Of a DNA stretch of 64,000 nt, positions 1 through 10,903 are shown piece by piece. How positions within the stretch are numbered: the stretch's first letter is position 1; every line of letters begins with the position of its first letter. The notes beneath the pieces are model-generated. The model was not told the origin of the DNA, did no database searches, and was given only the letters and a program-made list of their open reading frames with translations. The translations under genes were made by a program, and so were the position numbers. The DNA lies in the NCBI GenBank assembly GCA_021464415.1, contig CM038465.1, positions 19,065,839 to 19,129,838 on the forward strand, in the 5' to 3' direction. The stretch is from Lonicera japonica (Eukaryota; Streptophyta; Magnoliopsida; Dipsacales; Caprifoliaceae).

Positions 1-440
1 GAAAACGGCAAGAATACTCCACGAGGAGTTAGATGTTGCTTTCTATATCGGGTTTACATTCACTAGGCTATCTATTTGTCAGCGGTTGCAATATGTTTGA
101 TGGAGCTATCCCCAGTGATCTTGAGCCGATGTGCTCTTTGCAGACGTTATATCTCAATGGAAACTATTTTACCAATATACCAAGCCTCAGTCAACTTTCT
201 CAACTTTCACACCTTTCCTTGGATGGTTGCAAAATGCTTCATGTACTCCCGGAGCTTCCATCAAGTATAGAAGTATTAAGTGCAAATGATTGTCTGTCAT
301 TGAGACTCTTTGCAGACCAATTTACTAACAACAACAAAGTGTGGCATGCCTCATTCAGAAATTGCTTCCAACTACTCAAGGAGTCAGCCAATGGAGAGAG
401 TAAGAATATAGCTAGTACCCTGTGGCAACATATGATTCAG
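1..440 (+). pseudogene. TNL-1, 3' part of LRR exon (gene enters from the left edge)
   Basis: Translation from 33 gives the last leucine-rich repeats of a plant TIR-NBS-LRR immune receptor. These include the typical stretch GAIPSDLEPMCSLQTLYLNG, a final repeat around LSHLSLDGCKML, and the closing LPELPSSIEVLSANDCLSL. LRRs of these cytoplasmic or nuclear receptors help recognise pathogen effectors. The exon ends at a CAG/GT donor at 440/441, after a complete codon. An in-frame TAG lies at 30-32, just before the first Met, while another frame is open to the left; that suggests a frameshift near position 30. Together with the TGA in the next exon this makes the gene probably broken. The TIR and NB-ARC exons lie outside the window. 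Confidence 0.8.
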
Positions 441-556
441 GTTCTCTACTTCCATTTACATGTATAACTTTCATTTTGTTTTTTGGGTGTCAGTGTACAC
501 AAAGAAATTAAGTACTGACTACTGACTAAACGGCCGGCTTGATCATCTTGGTACAG

Positions 557-1069
557 CGAAGTTACAAGGGTTGCGTTTTCTGAAATGTTAACATTTTACT
601 TCCAGGAAGCGATATTCCAGAGTGGTTCTGCAAGCAGACTGCAGGGACTTCAATTTCATTGAAGCTTCCTTCAAATTGGTTTCATAATAATTTCGATGGA
701 TTTGCGTTTTGTATAGCTTTTGACCCAACATACAAAGCATTTTACGGTAGACGAAAAAAAGTCACAGGTGTTGAGGTGGAATTCATTGCCAGAACCTGCA
801 GTAATCGTGAATACCATCTCCCTCTAATTGGAGACATTGTAATAGGGGGAAACCAAAGAATTAGCAGGGAGCATGTGTGTCTGTTCTACCTACCTTTTTC
901 CTACCTGCAAGGTTATTATAAAAGGAATGATTGGTGTGAAATTGAGGTTTCTATTAAAAATTCAAGCCCAAACACTGCTGTGGTGACAAAATGGGGAATG
1001 GGTCTAATTCCCAAGTCCCATGGAGTATATATCGAACCATATGATAAGGATGATGAAGATGTGGTGTAA
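557..1069 (+). pseudogene. TNL-1, C-terminal C-JID exon with in-frame stop
   Basis: This exon encodes the post-LRR jelly-roll/Ig-like domain (C-JID) that ends many TNLs and contributes to ligand recognition. The family motif PGSDIPEWF is at about 602-628, and the domain ends in an acidic tail with stop TAA at 1067-1069. The acceptor ...GGTACAG/ at 555-556 is chosen because the paralogous exon at 40421 uses the same one and because its phase 0 matches the donor at 441. In that frame TGA occurs at 581-583, before the conserved motif, whereas the paralogue is open there. Only the AG at 604-605 would skip the stop, and it would put the domain out of phase with the donor at 441. I therefore call it a pseudogene, but an unseen alternative splice could rescue it. 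Confidence 0.78.
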
Positions 1070-1284
1070 TGGTTCAACATATACATATATATATATATAT
1101 ATACAAGTAGCAGATTCATGTCAGGTTAGTTATCATTTGATTCATTAACATAATAATTCTACTTCTTCTAGCTTCCTCCTTCGTGGAATTCATGATCACA
1201 CTTTTTAATTTAGTTAGCACCACTTCATTTTTTTTTCTAAATTTTTTAGAGCAGCTCCACTTCATTTCTTATCAAAACTATATA

Positions 1285-2352
1285 TCTATATTTATACTAT
1301 ATATAAAACTACGAATAACTTAAATATTTTTTTTATTTTTTTGTGAAGACAAACATGCCCCTTGATTTTATACAAAATATTTTAAGATTTACATTAAATA
1401 ATACAGTATAACTACATATATTTTTATATTAGTATTAGTATTCCAAATAAATTCAAACTTTACTCTATTTTGCTGAAATAATTAAACAAAAAATTTAAGC
1501 TAGATTTACATTAAATAAAATAGTATAAGACTATAAGGGCCCGTTTGGTTGCGTAAATTACCTAATTTTAGAATTAGTTAATTTTCAATTGAAGAATTGT
1601 GAATTTGCTCATTTATGAATAATTCAATTCTAATTCAAGTAGTGTTTGGAAAACTTAAAAAATAAATTTCGACTGTTATAATAAAAACATGTTTTCTGTT
1701 ATTCTATGTTATTTAAAATTTTGTCCAGATGCATCAACATCACAGGTAAAAACTAGATCTTCTTGAAAAATAGAGTTTGAATGAATTATCTAATTCTAGA
1801 ATTAGGCAATTTCAAGTTTTACTTGAAATGACTTAATTTGAGTTTTTGTGAATCAACTTGAATTATCATATTTACAATTGTTCAATTTACACAACCAAAC
1901 ACTAACAAATGAAAATTTTGCAAATTACTTAATTGTAAATTATCTAATTCAAAATTTTAAGGACAACCAAACGGGCCCTAAGTGTATAACTCTATATATT
2001 TTTATATTAGTATTAATATTCCAGATAAATTTAAACTCTACATTATTTTGCTAAAATAATTAAACAAGTTAGAATTTGCGTTAAATTATTTGTTCTATAT
2101 AAGACTTCTATATAATTTGATAATAAACTTCCCAAGAAGGAAGCTATTTAATAAATGATATTAAAATTACAAGGCTTTTAGGTCGGTAAAAAAAATCAAA
2201 TCAATTTTACACTTGATACTATGTTTTGTTTATTTGTTATTATTTTTATTTCATAGTAATTATTCAATTCTTAATTATATATATTTATTAATGGATTTAA
2301 TGACATTTGTCGAGCACTAAAATCACGTGCAACGCATGTGCAAAAAGACTAG
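1285..2352 (+). mobile_element. Helitron-like non-autonomous element (contains a MITE)
   Basis: The 3' end has the Helitron signature: a short hairpin (CACGTGC / GCATGTG at 2324-2330 and 2334-2340), a short A-rich spacer, then CTAG at 2349-2352 followed by host T. The same terminus recurs at about 14805-14833, with a perfect 7-bp stem, and at about 41692-41695. The proposed 5' end is TC at 1285-1286 in an A/T context, in a stretch starting TCTATATTTATAC; it is less certain than the 3' end. There is no Rep/helicase coding. Helitrons leave no target duplication, so the boundaries need multi-copy alignment. Confidence 0.5.
1537..1978. mobile_element. PIF/Harbinger-type MITE, 442 bp, TAA target duplication
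   Basis: Perfectly inverted ends GGGCCCGTTTGGTTG / CAACCAAACGGGCCC are flanked by TAA at 1534-1536 and 1979-1981. TAA target duplication and a GGGCCCGTTTGG terminus are typical of PIF/Harbinger-derived Tourist MITEs. The paralogous segment near 41100-41120 reads straight through (…ACTATAAGTTTATAAC…) with no insertion, giving an empty site in the same window. The interior is AT-rich and shows no real coding. Confidence 0.9.
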
Positions 2353-2940
2353 TATATAAATAAGCTGAATTGTATAAGAGAAAATAAATAAAAAGAAAAG
2401 AGATAATATGAGAGTTGTATAGATAATTGTGTGATTACAAAAACTCCCAAAATAGTTATATATAGACGTCAAACTAAACCCTAAGATAACAATAAAGGAA
2501 AGAAAAGTAAAGGAAATAAATAATTAAGAAAAAACTCCATAAATAAAATACCCTATATATAGTATGTTTTGGCTGAGACAAAATAAGCAATACCAAAACT
2601 AATATAAATATCATAAATAAAATATACTCCACAAATAATATAATTTTGTTTTCCAGGACTCCCCCTCAAGTTGGAACATGTTAAACAAACATAACCAACT
2701 TGAAACAAATTAAAGTTAGAAATTGTAGCACAGCCACTGAGTAGAGTACCATATCCATGTTGCCGATAATCATTCAAAGTTGTCTACACCTAAAACCACA
2801 GCCATATAAATTAGCACCACATACTAGTGTCATGTACTTTTAAACACCACACAATGAGTACTTTATCATCCATGACACGTATACACGTATGATAAGTGGC
2901 ATCACGACTCCAACACAACATGCTGCCACTACCACATCAA
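2353..2940 (-). mobile_element. Copia-type LTR and 3' internal remnant
   Basis: The forward strand at 2658-2670 reads ACTCCCCCTCAAG, the reverse complement of a polypurine tract (CTTGAGGGGGAGT) that precedes a 3' LTR. The AT-rich block at about 2365-2657 would be that LTR on the minus strand, and 2671-2940 the last part of the internal region. Close copies occur at 41708-42180 and, as a bare LTR, at 42476-42690. No coding remains. Confidence 0.6.
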
Positions 2941-3978
2941 CACACTAATAAAAGAAATTTACAACCATCTGTCCATCTCTCACTTCATTTTGCCCATTCT
3001 GATAATTGAGAGGCCTTTCTTTATCCCCTCATTTTCTCTTCCATTTTATGTGTTTATTGTTTGGATTTTCCAGTTGGGGGTGTTGGGTTTATGAGGATTG
3101 GGGGTGGATTCGAGGTGGAGGTGGTGGTTTGGTGTGGTGCCGCAATGGTGAGGGAGAGAGCAAAACATAAGATATCATTTTCCTTTTAAAAATCTAAAAC
3201 AAAAAAAGGGTTAAGAAGTGCTTGCCAGATCTGCATAGAGTGAAAAATTTGCTATGGAGAGCACGAGAGATGAGACGTGTTTGTTAAATCTTTTTAATTT
3301 TAATCCAGATATCTGTGTATATAAAAAAGAGTGTGTGTATATATATTGTGTGCTGAGTGTATTGATTGTAAAAGTACAAGTTATCCTTTAATGTGAATTT
3401 TAATCTATTTAATCATGTGTTAGAAAAATGAATATAACTACTAATAAGACACATCTTAAATATAAAACTAAACTTATATTTAGGCTTTCTTGGACCCTCT
3501 TTTCTTGTTTAATGTTTAGGTGCGCATTTTCTCTTTTTAAATATTTATTATTGTTAGGCTTTCTTTTGAACATATATTATTTTGAAGAAAATAGTTCATT
3601 ACTTATATACCGAACCAATAGAAATACAATAAGTGTACTTATCGGTTCAGTTCGGTTTTTGTCAGTTTTATACATAAAAAAATCAACAACTGTACCAACT
3701 TACTTCGGTTGTCCGATTTCTTAACCAAACTGAACTGCAAAGCTTAAAAACCACTTGGTTTGGATTGGTTCGTTTCAATTTTTTGCACACCCCTAGCCAA
3801 TACCCTTATTATAATTTATCACTAAGAAAATTGATGAATAATTTCAAGGAAAATGTCAGAGACATCATCGCATCGTCATTCGAGATTTTTATTTTAAGAC
3901 TCGACATTGAAGAAGATTTTTAATACCATATCTTTAAACATGCTTATATATATATATATATATATATATGTCCATGTT
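2941..3978. other. Non-coding stretch with degenerate GGTTCGGTT-type repeat
   Basis: No supported gene. At about 3600-3800 lies a degenerate interspersed repeat, rich in 'cggttcggtt'-like and 'accgaacc'-like words and ending in GCACACCCCTAG. A related block sits at about 12940-13080. An (AT)n microsatellite is at about 3946-3970. The 98-codon ORF over 3428-3724 runs through this repeat and is not believable as a gene. Confidence 0.5.
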
Positions 3979-3983
3979 CTTGA

Positions 3984-5300
3984 TGAAAGAGATATGTCCT
4001 AGGACTATTCATAGATTATGATTTGTACTTGGATATTTTATGCTTATTGTTATTTATAAAGTTTATTTATTATACTTTATATTCTCTTGTAAATAATATA
4101 TATTAATACTAGTTCATCAAGTACGTGACTTGATTGTGGGATGCTAGTAATGTTATAATAATATTATTTAGATGTCCCTAATCATATGTCAATAACCTAG
4201 GATCACATTGATATAATGATTAGAGTATGGGTCAGCTGATGATTATGTTCCACAAGTCATGGATATGGAAATATCAAGCTGAACATACTGATACTTGTTA
4301 GGGAACAAGGTATTGGACTGACCCGCTTTGGGGACACTGCGAGGAGTGTTACATAATGTCATCAGTGATGTTCCCCATTTGTGATATCGTATTATCCTTA
4401 GACCTGAGATCGCCATGGTTACCAACATAGGGATTAGCATGTCAGGCATTATCAAACGTTGCTCTTGATCGAGTAATTATAAAGATGATGACCGAGCATA
4501 CTGTGAACTATGTAGAGGTATGTGGTTGATCAAGATGGGATTTGTCACTCTCGTATATTGAGAGAGATATCGTTGGCCCCCTTGATAAGTGTAATTAATA
4601 TTCGCATGGCCATGCACAAATGAGATGTCATTTGTTTTAGATTAATTATACTTAGAGATCAAGAAATAAAGATTGAACTATACAAGAATGACACTTGCCT
4701 AGTCTTGTGTTCAATCTAGATATCGATTGACAAAAGGAGTTAATATTTGGAATATCAATTTAAGGTTGTGTCGTTTTTGACCTTTATATCCTTTGGATAA
4801 TAGTAATGTTTTACTAGAGACCGCTTACTATTCGTATAATAAAATGGGCTTTTATTTATACTGCCACAGAGTGTAAAACCTACAGGGTCGCACACCAAAA
4901 CGAGTTGGATCAAAACGAATTAAAACGGGCCAAGTTGGACTTGGGCCCAGTTCGTTTGTTGCTTAGGGTTCTCACTAGGGTTCTCTTATAAAAGGGAACC
5001 TTTATTCATCTTGGCCGTTAAGGAAACTCAGAGAGGCCAGAGAGAGAACCCTAGAAGGTGCTAGTACACCAAGCAAGGATCTCATCCCGTTCGTGTGTGC
5101 ATACCGTAGAGGCGTCGTAATTTCTACGCTAAGGACGACAACAACAGAAGGATTCGATCCGTCCGGTTCGTTTTAGTAACATCAAATCACACATAAGGTA
5201 TGTCTTCTGTCGATTTTATTGAACAGCATAAATCCTAGGGTTTAAGATTAGTGCGTAAATTAGTGTATGCGATGCATGATTACTGCCCTAATTACCTACA
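3984..5300 (+). repeat. 5' LTR of the Copia element
   Basis: TG...CA, 1,317 bp. A TATA box (TATAAAAG) is at 4987-4994. An almost perfect dyad lies 38 bp upstream: GGGCCAAGT at 4927-4935, a 3-nt loop, then ACTTGGGCCC at 4939-4948. The GGGCCC/TGGGCC words also match plant TCP-binding 'site II' elements (established family knowledge), so the dyad could be a transcription-factor site. The leader transcribed from here contains ATCATCCCGTTCGTGTG-type sequence and no long ORF. Confidence 0.97.
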
Positions 5301-5301
5301 G

Positions 5302-5317
5302 TGGTATCAGAGGAAGG
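5302..5317 (+). promoter_or_regulatory. Primer-binding site (initiator Met tRNA type)
   Basis: TGGTATCAGAGGAAGG begins two bases after the 5' LTR. The TGGTATCAGAG core is the usual complement to the 3' end of plant initiator methionine tRNA, used to prime minus-strand synthesis in Copia elements. Confidence 0.9.
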
Positions 5318-6923
5318 TTATTTACTGTTCTTTATTTTCGATCATGATTTTAGTCGTTTAATAACTTGAAGGTCTGTTCTCGTTTAAATTTCGATTAATA
5401 TCATATTCGGTTTTTTAGTATCATGCTAGGTTTTGATAATATCGATTAATGGGTTAATCGTTTTCTATAGCATGTTTTCTATTTTCGTTATAAGTTTGCA
5501 TATACGATATGTCCTTTTATAATCTGATTAATAGAGATCTGATATGTTGAAAACGTGATTACTGTATGACTGTTATCGACATGTTCATGATTCTGTTAAG
5601 TCGTTTTTTATTAGGGTTCATCTTTATGCTGTCATGATTTTATTCTGCAATTATCATGTTTAGCGTTTTCAGAATCGTTCTGTTAGGGTTTACGCAATCT
5701 GGTAGACTTGATGAGATCACGGCTATCGGGTTATTTCATGTTAATTTGATTAATGAGATAGGGCAGATTAATGTGATTAGTCTAGACGAATCAGTCTAAT
5801 AAGATCAGACACGTTTCTGGAGAAAATAATTTGAAATCGTTCAAATTTTTCACGGTGGCAGAAGTATGATTCTCTTGCCGGTCAGCGGGACCGCCGCCGG
5901 GGTGTCCACCCCCCGGACCCCGGTTGGGGCGCTGCCCCAAACCCCGCGGGGGCGCTGCCCCTCGACCCTGTTGGGGCGCTGCCCCAAACCCGCGGGGGCG
6001 TTGCCCCTCGACCTAATTGTTTAATTTACCTACCCTATTGTTTATTTAATAATTGATTAAATTTATTTTCGCATTTATGTGTGTATGCAATATGTTGTGT
6101 TATGTGATAATACTAACTTGCAGGATTTTAATTTTAGTGATATAGTATGGCCAAACTAAATACGGCCTGCGTGTCGTTTTGTTTTTATTGTAATATATAA
6201 ATACGGCCTGCGTGTCGTTTTGTGTTTTGCAATGTAATTTTATATTACTAGTCTCTTGTATTAGGCTGTACAATTTTTGTATATTACCTCGCATAGAAGA
6301 TGGAGGATCCCTCATCACAAGAGAAGGTAGCCAAGAACTTTGGAGTGTCCAAAGCTACAAAGGATGGAGAGCATAGTTAATTAGTAGCCTTATTTCTCTG
6401 GCCATACTATATCACATATTTATTGGTTGATGCATGTTTATATATTCTGTTGTATTATTGTGAGACTGCATATTTATGTCCCTAGAACAAAAGAAATTAT
6501 TTGTGCCTTTCCAACACTGATAACTATTAATTTTATGATTATTATAGAAAACGCCTGCCAAAGCGGGGTTATCTTAAATCATCATAAATTAATAGAATGG
6601 AAGTCGGACATCCATAAGTCAGAAAAGTGTTGGTTTGATTTCACAAGGCCGTCAAAACGGTTTTGGGCCTTGAGGCAAAGTGTTGAGAAGCCGAAACATA
6701 AGATGTAAAACTCAACAAACCAAGAGTTGCATAGAATGTAATTAACAAATGTTGCTTACCTTATTAACAATGTTTAAGTGAAAAGCCAAAGCTTTCTTAA
6801 TACCTTGAGTAATACGGATCTTGGACCAACTATGTCCTAATGGGACAATTGCGTGTTAGACATAGTAGGAAATTTTATAATAAGCATTTTAAATGTTTGC
6901 ATATGTTATTTTGCTGTAGATAG
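5318..6923 (+). other. Copia leader with GC-rich hairpin cluster
   Basis: Long untranslated leader between PBS and gag. At about 5876-6012 an extremely GC-rich block interrupts AT-rich DNA. It contains repeated hairpin words, TTGGGGC-GCT-GCCCCAA twice and GGGGGCGCTGCCCC plus a one-base variant, so it is a tandem duplication of about 55 bp made of stem-loops. Another duplicated phrase (tacggcctgcgtgtcgttttg) occurs at about 6160 and 6200. A 26-codon ORF at 6300-6380 (MEDPSSQEKVAKNFG...) is small and of unknown meaning. Confidence 0.6.
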
Positions 6924-9900
6924 ATGACGAGCAATAACACAACCGCTTTTTCGTTGCGATCTGTCCTTGAGAAGGAAAAACTAAACACAACCAATTTCCT
7001 AGACTGGTTCAGGAATCTGAGAATTGTTCTCAAACAGGAAAGGAAAGATTATGTCCTCGAAAATGTTATTCCTGAAGAACCGGCAGCTAATGCTCCTCGT
7101 GCACAGAAAGATGCACATCAGAAGCATCTAAATGATGATTTAGATGTTTCATGTCTCATGCTTGCTAGCATGAATGCTGATCTGCAGAAGCAGTTTGAAA
7201 ATATGAATGCATTCGACATGGTTAAGGAACTAAAGAGTTTGTTTCAGGAACAAGCTCGAGTCGAACGCTTCGAGACTACTAAGTCTTTGTTTTCATGTAA
7301 GCTTACCGAGGGAGGCTCAGTCAGTCCTCATGTACTCAAAATGATTGGGTACATTGATCACCTAGAAAGGTTGGGGACAACCATTAGCCAAGAGTTGGCC
7401 ACTGATGTAATTCTCTAGTCGCTGCCTGAGTCATATGATGGATTCATTATGAATTTCAATATGCACAGCCTGGAAAGGACATTAACTGAGCTGCATGGGA
7501 TGCTGAAAACAGCTGAGCAGAACATTGTTAAGAAAGTTAAGAATAATGTTCTGATGGTTCAAAAGGGAAAGGGTTTCAAGAAAGGTGGAAACGGTAAAGG
7601 AAAGTCCAATGCCAAAGGCAAAGGTAAAGCTCCAGTTAAGAACTGGAAGAACAAGAAACAAGATTCTGAGCCCAAGCCTAATCCACAAGCTGAAATGATA
7701 TGTTTTCACTGCAATGAAAAGGGTCATTGGAAGAGAAATTGCAAGAAATACCTTGACGACAAAAAGAAGGGACTAGCCCCTTCGTCTTCAGGTACTTACG
7801 TTATAGAAGTAAATGTTACTTCAACTTCTTCTACTTCTTGGGTATTAGATACTGGTAGTGCATCTCACATTTGTGCAAATGTACAGGGACTCAAAAGGAG
7901 TAGGAAGCTGGCTAAAGGAGAAGTGGACCTACGCGTTGGAAATCGAGCAAAAGTTGCCGCTCTAGCTGTAGGAACATTTGAGATTCCTTTGCCCTCAGGA
8001 TTGATTTTAGAATTAAATAATTGTTACTATGTGCCTGCTTTTAGCAGAAACATTATTTCTATTTCTTTGTTAGACGAAGAAGGTTTTAAATTCAATTTTA
8101 AGGACAAACGTTGTTCATTTTCTTTGAATAATATGCAATATGGTATTGGACAATTATTGGATGGTCTTTATATTCTAAATCTTGAAATACCTGTTTATAA
8201 CGTAAATAATAAAAGAATCAAGTCTGATGATTCGAATCCTACTTATTTATGGCATTGTCGTTTAGGCCATATGAATGAGAAACGCATGTTGAAGCTCCAT
8301 AAAGATGGTCTTCTAAATTCATTTGATTTCCAATCTTTTGAACGATGTGAATCTTGTTTGTTGGGAAAGATGACTAAAAGCCCTTTCAATGGTAACAATG
8401 ATAGGGCAAGTGATCTTTTGGCCCTCATTCATACTGATGTATGTGGACCACTAAACACAACTGCCAGAGGAGGATATCAGTACTTCATCACATTTACTGA
8501 TGATTTCAGTAGATATGGTTATGTTTACTTGATAAAACATAAATCGGAATCTTTTGAAAAGTTCAAGGAATTTCAAAATGAGGTACAAAATCAACTTGGC
8601 AAGACTATTAAAGCTCTTCGATCAGATTGAGGAGGAGAATACTTAAGCCAAGAATTCATTGATCATCTTAAGAGTTGTGGAATTGTTTCACAACTTACTC
8701 CACCAGGAACACCACAATGGAATGGTGTATCTGAAAGGAGAAACCGAACACTGTTAGACATGGTTCGATCAATGATGAGTCAGACATCTCTTCCAATATC
8801 ATTTTGGGGATATGCTCTTGAAACCGCAGCGTTCACACTAAACAGATCTCCATCTAAGGCTGTAGAAAAGACACCTTACGAGTTATGGACTGGAAAAGTT
8901 CCAAGTCTGTCTTTTCTGAAGATTTGGGGTTGTGACGTTTTCGTCAGACGACTAATCACAACTAAATTAGAACCCAAATCTGACAAATGCTTCTTCGTAG
9001 GATATCCTAAGGAAACAAAAGGATATTATTTTTATAATCCAACCGAGAACAAAGTGTTTGTAGCTCGGAATGGAGTTTTCTTAGAAAGAGAATTTCTTTC
9101 CAAAGAAAACAGTGGGAGCACAATACATCTAGAAGAAATTCGAGATGATAGTAATCTTAATGAAGAGCCTCAACAAAGTATGCAAATAGTTGCAGAAACT
9201 CCTGAAGAAGTTACAGTCTTACGAAGGTCAAGTAGGCCACGTCGCGAACCTGAGAGATTATCACTTTTCGTCTCAGATGAGCAAGACCTAGTGTTGTTAG
9301 AAAACAATGAGCCCTCGACTTTCAAAGAAGCAATGGAGAGCTCTAGTTCCGAGAAATGGCTAGAAGCCATGCAATCCGAAATGAAATCCATGGATGACAA
9401 TCAAGTATGGGACTTGGTTGACATGCCAAATGGCTGTAGAGCCATAGGTTGCAAATGGGTTTTCAAAATTAAGATTGATAAAGATGGCAAGATCGATGTC
9501 TATAAAGCTCGATTAGTTGCAAAAGGATATCGACAAATCCATGGTATTGACTATGATGAATCCTTTTCGCCAGTTGCCATGTTTAAATCAATCCGGATCC
9601 TTTTAAGCATTGCCGCATATTATGACTATGAAATATGGCAAATGGATGTCAAAACTGCTTTCATTAATGGATACCTTGAAGAGGATGTGTACATGACACA
9701 ACCTGAAGGTTTTGTTGATCCAATAAATGCTAACAAGGTATGCAAGCTTAAGAGATCCATATATGGTCTTAAGCAAGCATCTCGGAGCTGGAATCTTCGT
9801 TTCGATGAAACTATCAAAGAGTTTGATTTCAGAAAGAATGAAGAGGAACCTTGTGTATACAAGAAAACTAGTGGGAGCGCGATAGTCTTTCTGGTATTGT

Positions 9901-10889
9901 ATGTAGATGACATACTACTCATTGGGAATGATATTCCTATGCTTGAGTCTGTAAAGACCTGGCTGGGAAAATGTTTCTCAATGAAAGATTTGGGCGAGGC
10001 AGCCTACATATTAGGGATCAAGATCTATAGAGATAGATCACGAAAACTAATAGGACTGAGTCAAAGTAATTACATTGACAAAGTTTTACGTAGGTTCAAC
10101 ATGCAAGACTCTAAAAGAGGGTTCTTGCCAATGACACATGGCACAACACTAAGCAAGACTCAGTGTCCTCAGACACAAGATGAGCGAGATCGCATGAGTA
10201 GAATCCCGTATGATTCGGCTATAGGTTCTATCATGTACGCTATGTTGTGTACTCGTCCCGATGTAGAATGCGCATTGAGCGTGACTAGCAGATACCAGTC
10301 AGATCCAGGTGAGAGTCACTGGACCGCTGTCAAGAATATCCTCAAGTACTTAAGAAGAACTAGGGATATATTCTTGATTTATGGTGGGGAAGAAGAGTTG
10401 GTTGTGAATGGGTACACGGATTCTGGTTTTCAATCAGATAAGGATGATTTCAGATCACAATCCGGTTTTGTGTTTTGTCTCAATGGTGGAGTTGTGAGTT
10501 GGAAAAGTTCTAAGCAAGCCACAGTTGCTGATTCTACAACAGAGGCTGAATATGTTGCTGCTTCAGAAGCAGCAAAGGAAGCAGTATGGATAAAGAAGTT
10601 TATCACTGAACTTGGTGTCATTCCTAGTAGCACCAATCCAGTGGATTTGTATTGTGACAACAATGGAGCTATTGCTCAGGCTAAAGAGCCAAGGTCGCAC
10701 CAAAAATCCAAACATATTCAAAGACGTTATCACCTCATTCGTGAGTTCATCAGTAATGGTGATGTGAAGATATGCAAGGTTCCCACAGACGAGAATGTAG
10801 CTGATCCTTTGACTAAGCCACTTTCTCAAACTAAACATGATCGTCATTTTAGTGCACTAGGCATTCGTTTTATGAATGAATGGTCTTAG
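6924..10889 (+). pseudogene. Copia gag-pol polyprotein frame with two nonsense codons
   Basis: One frame of 1,321 codons plus stop, interrupted by TAG at 7416-7418 and TGA at 8628-8630 with no frameshift. Domains in order: gag (codons 1-250); CCHC zinc knuckle CFHCNEKGHWKRNC (~260-273); aspartic protease DTGS (~309); GAG-pre-integrase with LWHCRLGH (~441); integrase core with HTDVCGPL; reverse transcriptase with YVDD (~993-996); RNase H starting near TDSGF (~1165) and ending with KHIQRRYHLIRE. This is the usual content and length for plant Copia elements annotated as TNT1-94-like. The protein would package the RNA, process itself, copy RNA to DNA and integrate it; this copy cannot make it whole without readthrough. 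Both stops fit single C-to-T changes. Confidence 0.96.
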
Positions 10890-10891
10890 TA

Positions 10892-10903
10892 CATGTGGGA
10901 GAC
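10892..10903 (+). promoter_or_regulatory. Polypurine tract
   Basis: CATGTGGGAGAC directly abuts the 3' LTR start at 10904. The purine run GGGAGA in this position is the expected plus-strand primer site of a Copia element. Confidence 0.7.

Noticed and set aside
1848..2054. 68-codon ORF inside the MITE
   Set aside because: Crosses the MITE boundary into flanking DNA, so it arose by insertion.
4243..4455. 70-codon minus-strand ORF, found again at 11163-11375
   Set aside because: It is LTR sequence, identical because the LTRs are young. No motif, start context or promoter support.
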